From CAYLPJ01 sp964385465 (GTDB lineage Bacteria; Planctomycetota; Phycisphaerae; SM23-33), in the NCBI GenBank assembly GCA_964385465.1, contig CAYLPJ010000050.1, positions 1-50,357 of the forward strand: a DNA stretch of 50,357 bases, read 5' to 3'. Position numbers and translations under genes: made by a program. Numbering within the stretch: the first letter of the stretch is position 1; the number at the start of each line of letters is the position of its first letter. This document shows positions 15,830 to 24,427 of the stretch, piece after piece. The notes beneath the pieces are model-generated. The model was not told the DNA's origin and made no database searches. It worked only from the letters and a program-made list of their open reading frames with translations.

Positions 15830-18800
15830 GCGTCGGGCTCCTCGTCGTCGGGCCGCTTCGGCGGCGCGGTCGTCTCGGGATGGGGGCGCGGCTCATCGCC
15901 GGCCGGGGGGGCCGCCGCCGGGGGCGCCGCCGCCTCGGCGGCCTGGCCGGCCCCGATCTCGCGAAGGGTCTGCATCCGGTAGGCCTCGACGGCCTCCTGG
16001 CTGAGCGTCCGCCAGAGGAGGAACTGGTTCCTGAGGCTTCGGATGAACACGCGGTTCTGCCTGGCCCAGTCGCTTCGCGTGCCGCTGCGGCGCCGGACGT
16101 GGATGGCGACCTCGTCGACGCCCTCGATCTCGCTGGGCTGGGCGGTCAGCTCGAAGTGCTGGGTGACGCCCAGGTCGAACGGCGCCAGCGCCAGGTCCGC
16201 CCAGAGCACCAGGTGCCCGCTGGCGGCGTCGCGCCGGATGCCCACGTCGGTCGAGGCGAACTGCCCGAGCCCCGCGTCGTCGTGGGCGCGGAAGTGCTCG
16301 GCCAGGTAGGCCACCACGCCGGTGATGTCGTAGGCCGAGACGGTGAACGGGAAGACCATGTCCAACTCGTCGCCCTTGGGCCTGGGCATCCGCCAGGACC
16401 GTGCCAGCCCCGGGTTCGCGCTGCGGGATGCCCGCATGGCCGGGTAGATCGCCGAGATCAGCACGGTGGCCATCACCACGAAAATGGCGAACAGCGAGTT
16501 GGTGGACGAGAAGTTCAACGAGGGCGCGGTGATCCACCCCGCCCGCGCCATGCCGCCGGCGACGACGGCGACCACCTGGGCGAGCAACTGCCCGCCCATG
16601 CCGCCGACGACGGCGTAGACGCTGGCCTCGGCGAAGAACAGCAGCCCCACGTGCCCCGGCGAGAGGCCCAGGGCGCTGAAGGTGTAGATCTCCTTCTCCC
16701 GGTCGGTGATGCTGCCCAGCATCGTGCCGAAAACGATCAGCCCCCCCAGCACCAGCGGCACGAACAGGGCGTGCCCGGCGCGGACGTCCAGGAGGCTCGT
16801 GAACACCAGCCGCTCGGTCCCCTCCGGGCCCCGCATCCAGACCGGCGTGGGAATCACCGCCGCCAGCTCGTGGCCGATGGTCACGCTGTCGGCATCGGGG
16901 CCGACGTACAGGCGGACGATGTGCAGTTGCCCGAACATCGCCCGGACCATCCCCGCCGGGGCGACGGCGATCTCGCTGGGCGAGAGCCTCGCGTACGTGC
17001 GGTGCACGTCCGCCTGCTCCTCCTCGTCCAGCTTCTGCATCTCCTTGCGCGTCTCCTCGACCGACGGGTCGCGGAAGTCCACCGGCAGGGCCCGCTCGTT
17101 GTCGATGTGCCGCAGGCGCTGAATCTCGTTGGCGTTGATCACGCCGGCGAAGACGGCCGGGTGACCGTTGACCAGCACCTCCTGCCCGGGCTCGATGTCG
17201 AGCTGGTCGCGGATGACCGGCGGGAGATAGACCCCGCGGTCGCGGAGGGGCCCGCCCTCGCCGTCGCCTCGCTGCGGCTCGAGCGTGGCCGCCAGCTCGG
17301 GCCAGAACTCCAGCTCGCGCGGCTCGACGCCCATGATCGCCTTGACGTGGGCCATCTCCCCGCTGGCGGGGTCGGTCACGCTGAACGGCGGCTCCTGGAC
17401 GTCCTGGGTCCGCCACCAGTGGGCGGCGATGGCGGCATCGTCGCCGAGGCGCCCGCGAACGTGCTCCAGGACCTCCACCGGCAGGGGCGAGTAGTCCAGC
17501 TTGCGGATCAGCACGTCGGCGTCGCGGGCCGAGCCCGTCGTGCCCAGGTACATGCTCCGCACGCCCGGCTGGCTGCCCACCGAGGCGAAGCAGAGGATCG
17601 TGAAGCTCAGCAGCAGCACGGTCAGCGCCGTCAGGGCCGTGCGCAGCGGGCGGCGGCGCATCGTGGACATGCCGAGGTTCGCCGCCGCGATCAGCGTGCC
17701 CATTCGCGACCGCACGACGGCGTGGGCGGCGGTGGACTGCCCCTGGAGCTCGCGGAGCTCGACGTTGAACTTCCGCAGGAGGATGAAGATGACCGTCGAG
17801 CTCAGCAGGATGATCACGAAGGCCAGGAAGATGATGATCGGCGTGGTCGCCACGGCGAAGCCCGGGTGGAGCAGGTAGAGCAGGGCGAAGGTCAGCAGGA
17901 AGACGCCGACGAACCCCGCGAGGCGCCCGTACACGGTGGTGGCGCAGAACAGCAGCCGCTCCATGGCGAAGGCGAAGAGGATCGTCAGCAGCAGGAGGAT
18001 GACCACGGCGGTGACCAGGTCGTCGAGGGCGTCGCGCACCGGCTGGTAGATCCGCCGCGAGCGGGCCTCGCTGGTCACCAGGGCCGCCTGGCGGACGGCG
18101 ACGTCCTCGACCGTCCGCGCCAGCGAGAGGTCGTCGCGGGCCTTGTAGTGGATGCGCTCCATCGCCGCGTTGGCGATGCCGCGCGCCCGCATGATCCGCA
18201 GCCGCTGCTCGTTGAGGTTCCAGGCGTTCTCGGCGGTGATGGCGTCGACGGGGGCGGGGGTGTCCAGGCGGTCGACGTCCACGCCGTCGCCGACGCCGCG
18301 GGGCCGGTCCATGCCCAGCAAGACGGGCCCGCGGCGGGAGAAGACCTTCACCCCGGGCCCGCCCGCGCGGAGGTCCCGCAGCGAGAGGTAGAAGAAGCCC
18401 AGGTCCCCGTACTCGCCGACGTGGCGGCGGGCCTGGGGGAACTGCACGTTCGTCACCGCCCCGAGCACCTGCAGCGGGTGCTTGCTGCTGTGGGCGCGGC
18501 ACATCGAGGGGTAGAACACCGGGAAGCCCCGGGCATCCACCAACTGCACGCGGAAGCGCCCGGGGCTCTTCTGCTCGAAGCCCTCCTGAACCGTCGCCGC
18601 CGAGACGAGCCCGGTCCCGTCGTGGGTGGTGGCGAAGACGTAGTGCGGCTGGTTCTGGCCCTTCTTGACCAGCGGGAGGCTGACGAAGTCGATGAACCCG
18701 TGCTGGTTGACCGGCGGGAACATCGCCATGGTCATGTCCGACGGGGCGGGCTTGAAGGGGATGTTCCAGATGCCGTCGAACTTCCACCACATCGCCGCGA

Positions 18801-20835
18801 CGGCCCCCGCGGCGGGGCGGTCTTCCTTCAGCCCGCCGGTGACCTGCCTGCCGACGAAGTTGCCCTTGCCCCGCTTGGCCCCGTCGTCCCAGGTCATCGA
18901 ATGGTTGATCGCGATCGGCTGGGCCTTCCGCGGGGCCGAGAGCGTCCCGGTGTCGGCGGCGGCCTTGATCAGCCGGGCGGCCTGGCGGGCGTAGGTGCGG
19001 ATGGCTCGGACGTTGGCGGCCTCGGGCACGTCGCTGGGGTGCCCGTCGCGGGGTCGGGCGTCGGCGCCGGTCATGACGGCGACGTTGTACACGCCGTACA
19101 GCCCGGCGATGGTCCCGTCGGAGGCGAACCGCCCGGCGGGGAAGCGGACGGCGTTGAGCGGGTCGGCGACGGTCTCACGGTCGAAGTGTTCCAGCGGCCG
19201 GGCCTCGGCGGCCTGGCGGAACGCCCGCAGGATGGCGATGTAGTCGCCGGGGTGGTCGGTGTTCTGGTGCGAGGCGTTCATCCAGTGGCGCGTCGAGTCG
19301 CTGGGCACGATGCCCCATCGCCCGCCGCCGCCGGAGAGGTTGTACGAGACGTGCAGGGCGATCCAGCGATCCAGCAGGCGCCGCCGCAGGCTGGCCACCG
19401 TCGCGTCGGCGGCGACCTCCACCCGAAGCTCGTCCTGGCGCTTCCGGAACAGGTCGGCCGTCCGCCGCGGCAGCTCGCCGAGGAGCTCCGGCAGGATGGG
19501 GCGGACGCTGTCGACGACCTCCGGCGAGGTCGGCAGGGACGCCAGGTCCTCGGGCAGTTCGTCCAGGTGGCTCTTGACCAGGCGCCGGCGGATCCAGTCC
19601 CAGGCGTACATGCGGTCTTCAAGGGCCTGGAGCTCTTTCTCGGGCGCCTCGGCGAGGCGCCGGCGGCTGAGCAACTGGCTGACGTCGGCGCGGCGGAAAT
19701 TGGCCTGCTCGCGGACGGTCGCCCGCAGGTCCGGCTGGCGGGCGACCGTGCGGTGTGCCCACTGGCGGTCGTCGGCGAGGACCTCCAGCGAGCCGTCGAC
19801 GAACGCCAGCTCCCGGCGGTGGTCGGTGTGCAGCCGCTCGATCGTGCCTTCGTCGAGCATCAGGGCCTTGTACAGCAACCGGGCGCCGTGGCGGTTCTGG
19901 GCCTGGTTGTCCAGGAACGCCAGCAGCACGTGACGGCGCGGGCGGTTGGCCTTCAGCCACGCCGCCGTCTCCAGCAGGGCCGCGACGTTCGCCGCACGCC
20001 GCGCCGCCGGGGTCGCGCGGGGCACGAAGCCGAAGCTGTCGAAACCCGTCGAGAGCACCACCACCTCGGGGCGCTTCTTGTCCGGGTCGATCACCGGGTC
20101 CGTGCCCGCCAGGAAGCCCAGCACGTTCGCCGCTTTGCCCCGCCGCCAGGTCACGTGGCTGACGACCGTCGCGGCCGGGCGGTTGGCGCGGAGGTCCAGC
20201 AGCTTCTGCGAGCTCGGCGGGGCGTAGAGGCGCACCAGCCTCATGGGCATGCCGATGTGCTTGCGGGCCGTGCCGGACTCGTCCCCGCCGAGGAAGATCA
20301 CCGCCTTGGCGCCCATGGCGAAGGCCCGCTGCCAGCGGTCCTGGCAGTCGTAGTCGAGCACCACGATCGCGCCGTTGGGGTCGCGGTTCCCGAACTCCTC
20401 GACCCGCCCCGAGCCGGCGTACAGCAGCGGCCCGGTCAGGCCCTCCGGGCCGGTCGCCGGCGGGACCGTCAGGTTCGGGCGAACCGGCAGCAGCGGGATC
20501 GTCTTGCCCGCCACCCGCAGCTCGCACCGGGCAACGTGGGTCTGGCAGACCAGGGCCTCGAGGCGGAACAGGTCGTCCATGCCGATCGCTTCGAGCCGGC
20601 GGTGGATGTAGTCGGCCGCGGCGTTGCCCTCCGGCGTGCCCGCCAGACGGTGCGGCGTCGAGCACAGGGCGTTCAGGTCGGCCAGGAAGGCATCGCCCCC
20701 GGCGTCGCCGGCCGGCGCGGTAGCCGGCGCGGGCGCCGACGCCGCGGCGGGCGCGGTGTCCTGCCCGCGCGCGGCGGCGGGCAGGCTGGCCAGCGCGGCG
20801 GCCAGAACGGCGGCGAGGGGGGCCGGGCGTCTCAT
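15826..20835 (-). CDS. FtsX-type permease fused to dead M28-peptidase-like ectodomain
   Basis: This 1669-residue protein starts at 20835, where the ATG overlaps the ATPase stop as ATGA. A signal peptide (about 1-28) and Ala/Pro linker precede an ectodomain. A PA-type insert (AIVVLDYDCQDRWQRAFAMG and AKAVIFLGG) is at about 165-200. An M28-like core is at 255-310 (VVVLSTGFDSFGF, ANVAALLETAAWLKANRPRR, HVLLAFLDNQAQNRHGARLL). The zinc-binding His-x-Asp, the second Asp and the Glu-Glu pair are not conserved, so it is probably inactive. Hydrophobic helices occur at about 938-1015. A MacB/FtsX permease follows: TM1 about 1062-1088, periplasmic domain, and three TMs at about 1355-1461 with the TDREKEIYTFSALGLSPGHV coupling region. 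A soluble Pro-rich tail ends it. Confidence 0.85.
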   Translation of the reverse strand: MRRPAPLAAVLAAALASLPAAARGQDTAPAAASAPAPATAPAGDAGGDAFLADLNALCSTPHRLAGTPEGNAAADYIHRRLEAIGMDDLFRLEALVCQTHVARCELRVAGKTIPLLPVRPNLTVPPATGPEGLTGPLLYAGSGRVEEFGNRDPNGAIVVLDYDCQDRWQRAFAMGAKAVIFLGGDESGTARKHIGMPMRLVRLYAPPSSQKLLDLRANRPAATVVSHVTWRRGKAANVLGFLAGTDPVIDPDKKRPEVVVLSTGFDSFGFVPRATPAARRAANVAALLETAAWLKANRPRRHVLLAFLDNQAQNRHGARLLYKALMLDEGTIERLHTDHRRELAFVDGSLEVLADDRQWAHRTVARQPDLRATVREQANFRRADVSQLLSRRRLAEAPEKELQALEDRMYAWDWIRRRLVKSHLDELPEDLASLPTSPEVVDSVRPILPELLGELPRRTADLFRKRQDELRVEVAADATVASLRRRLLDRWIALHVSYNLSGGGGRWGIVPSDSTRHWMNASHQNTDHPGDYIAILRAFRQAAEARPLEHFDRETVADPLNAVRFPAGRFASDGTIAGLYGVYNVAVMTGADARPRDGHPSDVPEAANVRAIRTYARQAARLIKAAADTGTLSAPRKAQPIAINHSMTWDDGAKRGKGNFVGRQVTGGLKEDRPAAGAVAAMWWKFDGIWNIPFKPAPSDMTMAMFPPVNQHGFIDFVSLPLVKKGQNQPHYVFATTHDGTGLVSAATVQEGFEQKSPGRFRVQLVDARGFPVFYPSMCRAHSSKHPLQVLGAVTNVQFPQARRHVGEYGDLGFFYLSLRDLRAGGPGVKVFSRRGPVLLGMDRPRGVGDGVDVDRLDTPAPVDAITAENAWNLNEQRLRIMRARGIANAAMERIHYKARDDLSLARTVEDVAVRQAALVTSEARSRRIYQPVRDALDDLVTAVVILLLLTILFAFAMERLLFCATTVYGRLAGFVGVFLLTFALLYLLHPGFAVATTPIIIFLAFVIILLSSTVIFILLRKFNVELRELQGQSTAAHAVVRSRMGTLIAAANLGMSTMRRRPLRTALTALTVLLLSFTILCFASVGSQPGVRSMYLGTTGSARDADVLIRKLDYSPLPVEVLEHVRGRLGDDAAIAAHWWRTQDVQEPPFSVTDPASGEMAHVKAIMGVEPRELEFWPELAATLEPQRGDGEGGPLRDRGVYLPPVIRDQLDIEPGQEVLVNGHPAVFAGVINANEIQRLRHIDNERALPVDFRDPSVEETRKEMQKLDEEEQADVHRTYARLSPSEIAVAPAGMVRAMFGQLHIVRLYVGPDADSVTIGHELAAVIPTPVWMRGPEGTERLVFTSLLDVRAGHALFVPLVLGGLIVFGTMLGSITDREKEIYTFSALGLSPGHVGLLFFAEASVYAVVGGMGGQLLAQVVAVVAGGMARAGWITAPSLNFSSTNSLFAIFVVMATVLISAIYPAMRASRSANPGLARSWRMPRPKGDELDMVFPFTVSAYDITGVVAYLAEHFRAHDDAGLGQFASTDVGIRRDAASGHLVLWADLALAPFDLGVTQHFELTAQPSEIEGVDEVAIHVRRRSGTRSDWARQNRVFIRSLRNQFLLWRTLSQEAVEAYRMQTLREIGAGQAAEAAAPPAAAPPAGDEPRPHPETTAPPKRPDDEEPDA

Positions 20836-21599
20836 CGCTTCCCCCCGATCCGCCCGACGCGGACGTTGACGTCCTGGCGGCGCTCGATGCGCTCGACCTG
20901 CCCGCTGCGGATCCACATGATCCGGTCGCTGATGTCCAGCAGCCGGTGGTCGTGCGACGCACAGACGATCGTCACGCCGCGCTCCTTGTTGACCTGGCGG
21001 AGGATGTCGAGGATCTGCTGGCCGGTGTCGAGGTCGAGGTTGCCCGTCGGCTCGTCGGCCAGGAGGATCTTCGGGCTGTTGCACATGGACCGCGCGATGG
21101 CGACGCGCTGCTGCTGCCCGCCGGACATCTCGATGGGCCGGTGCGTCCAGCGGTCGGCGAGCCCGACCAGCTCCAGCAATTCCATGCCGCGCTTCCGCGC
21201 CCGCTCGGGCGTCTGGCCGGCGAAGGTCATCGGCACGGTGACGTTCTCCAGCGCCGTCATGTACCGGATCAGGTTGTACGTCTGGAAGATGTAGCCGATC
21301 TTCCGGCACCGGAGGAACGCCAGCTCCACGGCGCTGAGCTGGGCGACGTCCACCTCGTCGATCAGCACGCGCCCGGCCGAGGGGGAATCCAACGCCCCGA
21401 TCATGTTGAAGAACGTGCTCTTGCCCGAGCCGGAGGGGCCGAGCACCGCGATCAGCTCGCCGCGGTTGATCGCCGCATCGACGCCGCGGAGGGCGTAGAC
21501 GGCGGCCTCGCCCTGCCCGTAACGCTTCTCCACGTTCAACGTGCGGATGATGACGGCCTTGTCGGCCGAGGCGGGTTGTGGGGAATGTGCTTGGGTCAT
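20832..21599 (-). CDS. LolD/MacB-type ABC transporter ATPase (first copy in operon)
   Basis: This is a 255-residue ATPase with Walker A GPSGSGKST, signature MSGGQQQRVAIARS, Walker B ILLADEPTGNLD and switch His in VCASHDH. The YIFQTYNLIRYMTALENVTV stretch marks the MacB/LolD branch. It sits between the two FtsX-type permease genes: 7 nt downstream of 21607-23085, and overlapping the start of the fusion permease by 4 nt. The likely complex is this ATPase with one or both permeases in the cytoplasmic membrane, which in this branch works mechanically on envelope or periplasmic partners or exports lipoproteins, peptides or antibiotics. The basic tail (QVERIERRQDVNVRVGRIGG) is unlike the acidic tail of its paralogue. 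Confidence 0.94.
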   Translation of the reverse strand: MTQAHSPQPASADKAVIIRTLNVEKRYGQGEAAVYALRGVDAAINRGELIAVLGPSGSGKSTFFNMIGALDSPSAGRVLIDEVDVAQLSAVELAFLRCRKIGYIFQTYNLIRYMTALENVTVPMTFAGQTPERARKRGMELLELVGLADRWTHRPIEMSGGQQQRVAIARSMCNSPKILLADEPTGNLDLDTGQQILDILRQVNKERGVTIVCASHDHRLLDISDRIMWIRSGQVERIERRQDVNVRVGRIGGKR

Positions 21600-21606
21600 G
21601 AAGCTC

Positions 21607-23085
21607 TCACTCGATGCGCATCGCCTCCATCGGGGCCAGGCGGGAGACCATCCAGGCCGGGCCGACCGCCGAGATCACCGCCAGCACGATGCCCGCCAGC
21701 AGCGCCAGGCCCGCGCAGATCGCCAGGTCGCCGACCGGCATCGCCGCGAAGACCATCGTCCCGAACGACGCCGCGCCGCGACCGACCGCCACCAGCATCC
21801 CCAGCATGATGCCCGCGGCCGCGCCGACCAGCCCCTGCATGGCCGACTCGAACAGGAACATGAGCATGAGGAAGCCGTCGAGCGCGCCGAGGCATTTCAT
21901 GGTGGCGATCTCGGTGAACCGCTCGGTGACGGACATGAACATGGCGTTGGTGACGCCGACGGCACAGACCAGGAAGCTCAGCACCATCAGCCACCGCGTG
22001 CCGCGGGGCAGGTCGAACAGCCCTGTGCGGGCGCGGAGCACGTCGTCGCCGACGACCCGCTTGAGCCGGCCCTGGCGGCGGTGGCGTTCGGCGGCCTCCA
22101 GCAGCCTCTCGGCCGACGGCGCCGGCGGCTCGCCCTCGGGGAGGTGGCGCTGAAGCAGCCCGCTGAGCCATTCGGCCCGGCCGGCGGAGTTCAGCCACGC
22201 GATCACCGTGCCGTGGTACAGCTCCTTCCGCTCGACGTTGAGGCGGCGGACCAGCGCGCCGACGACCTTGGTCTCCTCCATCGCGGTGGCGATGCGGAGC
22301 AGGGCGCGTTCGTTTTCGGCGGCGGCGTGGAGGCGGTCGGGCGCGCCCTCGTCGACGTGGAAGCCGGCGTCGGTAAGGGGTTTGCGGACGCCGGGGCCGG
22401 TCTCGGCGAACCAGGCGGTGGGCGATTGCTTTCCGATCGTCGCGGCGACGTCGGCGATGGCCTGTCGGTGCCCGGCCTGGACGCGGTTGACGAATCGCCG
22501 CAGCTCGGCAAGGTCCCCGGCGGCGAACGCGCCCAGCGGCTCGATGCCTCCGGGCGGGTCGGGCAGGGCCATCTCGCGGACGCGGGCGGCGAAATTGGCC
22601 AGGTCCGTCTCGTCGGCGAGGGGGGCCAGGGCGTCCACCGGCTCGCGTCCGGCCAGGAGGATCACCTTGGACGCCTCGGGCAGGGAGTCGAAGTAGGCCT
22701 CCAGGCGGACCAGGCGTCTGGCGGCGGCCCGGGCGGCCCGGACCTCGTCCGGCGTCGCGCCGGTCCACCGGCGGTACTCGCTGAGGTACGGCTCGGTGTC
22801 GGCGGCGAGGTGGGCGCGGATGGTGGCGGGCGTATCCGGCGAGCGGAGGCGGGCGACCCACTCGCCCAGCTCGCGGAGGCGGTGGAATTCCTTGGCGGCC
22901 AGCAGGCGCGTCTCGTGCGTGATGAGGCTGTGAGCCAGCCCGTGGGCGAGGAACGTAACGGCCAGCGCGAGGATGGCCACCGTCACCAGGGAGCGGAACA
23001 GGCGGAACTTGATCCCGGCGATGGTCAGCATCAGGCATCGCAGCGGGCTGAGGCGTTCCTGATCCTTGACGACGAGGTCTTTCAT
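21607..23085 (-). CDS. FtsX/MacB-type ABC permease
   Basis: This 492-residue membrane protein has the standard four-helix FtsX layout. One N-terminal helix is at about 27-50 (LFRSLVTVAILALAVTFLAH). An extracytoplasmic region of about 290 residues is rich in charged helices. Three C-terminal helices follow, with the coupling segment SVTERFTEIATMKCLGALDG between the first two, which contacts the ATPase. The soluble domain is mainly helical and Arg/Glu-rich, and does not read as a normal MacB_PCD core, so it may bind a partner specific to this system. Its stop lies 7 nt before the ATPase start. Its start overlaps the PqqD-like gene by 4 nt (ATGA). Confidence 0.9.
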   Translation of the reverse strand: MKDLVVKDQERLSPLRCLMLTIAGIKFRLFRSLVTVAILALAVTFLAHGLAHSLITHETRLLAAKEFHRLRELGEWVARLRSPDTPATIRAHLAADTEPYLSEYRRWTGATPDEVRAARAAARRLVRLEAYFDSLPEASKVILLAGREPVDALAPLADETDLANFAARVREMALPDPPGGIEPLGAFAAGDLAELRRFVNRVQAGHRQAIADVAATIGKQSPTAWFAETGPGVRKPLTDAGFHVDEGAPDRLHAAAENERALLRIATAMEETKVVGALVRRLNVERKELYHGTVIAWLNSAGRAEWLSGLLQRHLPEGEPPAPSAERLLEAAERHRRQGRLKRVVGDDVLRARTGLFDLPRGTRWLMVLSFLVCAVGVTNAMFMSVTERFTEIATMKCLGALDGFLMLMFLFESAMQGLVGAAAGIMLGMLVAVGRGAASFGTMVFAAMPVGDLAICAGLALLAGIVLAVISAVGPAWMVSRLAPMEAMRIE

Positions 23086-23483
23086 GCCCGGGCCTCCTCG
23101 TCGTCGCCGGCGCCGTCCGCCTCATCGCGGCCGACCATCGCCAGCAGGCCGTTTCGCGTGAGCGTCTGGAGGTATTGCGTGACGGCCAGTCGCCCCTCGT
23201 GGAAGGTCAGGCGGTGGGCGGCAGCGAAGGTGTCGATGACCGCCTCGGTTCGGCGGTCGCCGTCGCAGAGCTGCCAGACCTCCCTCCCGAGACGGTCGAG
23301 CCCGAGGCTCCGCGTCTGCCGGAAGGGCATCAGCCAACTGAACGGCGGGTTCATGTACCACCGCTTGCGGATGGGCACGCGGAGTACGAGCCCGCCGGCG
23401 CGGTGCGGCTCGGCGCGGACGGCCTGGTTCGGCACGGGGACCGAATCCAGCAGGTCGTCGAAGGTCGGCGTCGCGGCGGTCAT
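23082..23483 (-). CDS. PqqD-like protein
   Basis: This is a 133-residue cytoplasmic protein with a PqqD-type winged fold in its C-terminal two thirds. The signature is LDRLGREVWQLCDGDRRTEA, followed by a helix and the YLQTLTRNGLLAMV ending. PqqD and its relatives present leader peptides to radical-SAM or other modifying enzymes, but no radical-SAM gene is visible in this window. The N-terminal extension includes a WYMNPPFSWLMPFRQTRSLG segment that precedes the PqqD motif. Both ends overlap neighbours by 4 nt (ATGA), so it is produced with the permease and the 315-residue protein. In this context it may present a substrate to the transporter instead of to a maturase; that is inference. Confidence 0.75.
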   Translation of the reverse strand: MTAATPTFDDLLDSVPVPNQAVRAEPHRAGGLVLRVPIRKRWYMNPPFSWLMPFRQTRSLGLDRLGREVWQLCDGDRRTEAVIDTFAAAHRLTFHEGRLAVTQYLQTLTRNGLLAMVGRDEADGAGDDEEARA

Positions 23484-24427
23484 GGCTGGTGGGCTCCGGT
23501 CACGTTGAACGCCGTCGGCTCGACGGGGGCCTTCTCCGGCGAGAACGTCGTCACGCACAGCATCCCGCCGGCGGCCTCGCTGGGCCAGAGCAGGTCGCGG
23601 CGCGTCCGTCCCCGCCCGGCCAGGCGGCGGTAGCGGGGCATGGGCTCGTCGCTGACGCACAGCCAGGCGTTCACGCCGGCGTGCTGCACGGGGCGGACAT
23701 CGCAGTCCACCGCGTAGCCGACCTCCTTCTGGAGGAATGCATGGGGGTTGTCGTCGTACCAGGCCTCCAGCAGCCCCAGCCGGCGGGTGCGGACCTCGCC
23801 GGCGGCGTCGCGGGCGTCGGAGAAGTGGAACGTCACGTCGGCGGGGCGAACGTCCGCCTTCCGCAGCCACCAGCCCGGCGGAACGGTCACGTCCAGCCCG
23901 AACGCCCGCCAGCGGACCGGGCCCGGGGCGGGCTCGTCGTCGCCCAGCGCCGGCGGGCACGGCGGGGCCGCCAGGGCGAACCGCGCGGTGATCTCGGCCT
24001 CGACGTCCGCCTCGTGGCCGCCGGGCCAGGAGAGGACCATCTCCAGCCAGAGCCTGCGCTTGTGGATGTAGCGGCCCAGGCGCGTGATGGCCGAGCCGTC
24101 GGCGTCGCGGCGGACGTAGCCCTGCCACGGCGAGGCCGCCGCCGTCGCGGCGAACGCGCACGACGGATCGTCCTCCCGGTCGGCCGAGCGGTAGTCCTCG
24201 AACGCCCGGCGGAGGTCGGGCCTGCTCTCGCACGACGCCCAGGAAAGCTGCATCCGCTGGCGGCGGCGGTCGACCAGCAGCAGCCGACCGCGGCGGAGCT
24301 TCGTGGAATGCCCGAGGACCTCCCACGCATGGGGCACCGCGAGGGCGAAGCCCATCCAGACCAGCTCGCGCCAGGGCGCGGGGGCCGGCGAGGTTGTCTG
24401 CCCGGGTTGGGTCATGGTGGCGGTCAT
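23480..24427 (-). CDS. Duplicated-domain protein of unknown function
   Basis: This is a 315-residue protein with no signal peptide or membrane helix. Two halves look homologous: WMGFALAVPHAWEVLGHSTK (24-43) leading to RGRLLLVDRRRQRMQLSW, and RWRAFGLDVTVPPGWWLRKA (172-191) leading to DVTFHFSD and RRLGLLEAW. The 'F-x-L-x-VP-x-x-W' opening resembles the DUF1795/PsbP/Mog1-like fold, but I cannot assign it. Several conserved-looking Cys and Trp residues are spread over both halves. ATG 24427 overlaps the preceding stop as ATGA; a second in-frame ATG at 24415 is an alternative. It sits between a giant membrane protein and the PqqD-like protein, all translationally coupled. Confidence 0.65.
   Translation of the reverse strand: MTATMTQPGQTTSPAPAPWRELVWMGFALAVPHAWEVLGHSTKLRRGRLLLVDRRRQRMQLSWASCESRPDLRRAFEDYRSADREDDPSCAFAATAAASPWQGYVRRDADGSAITRLGRYIHKRRLWLEMVLSWPGGHEADVEAEITARFALAAPPCPPALGDDEPAPGPVRWRAFGLDVTVPPGWWLRKADVRPADVTFHFSDARDAAGEVRTRRLGLLEAWYDDNPHAFLQKEVGYAVDCDVRPVQHAGVNAWLCVSDEPMPRYRRLAGRGRTRRDLLWPSEAAGGMLCVTTFSPEKAPVEPTAFNVTGAHQP

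Noticed and set aside
15880..21294. Open frame of 1804 codons on the plus strand
   Set aside because: It is the antisense shadow of the fusion permease and ATPase; composition is extreme and no family motif appears.
23082..23483. True PQQ biosynthesis gene pqqD
   Set aside because: No pqqA, B, C or E is nearby. The similarity is to the broad PqqD-like fold only, so the symbol is not given.
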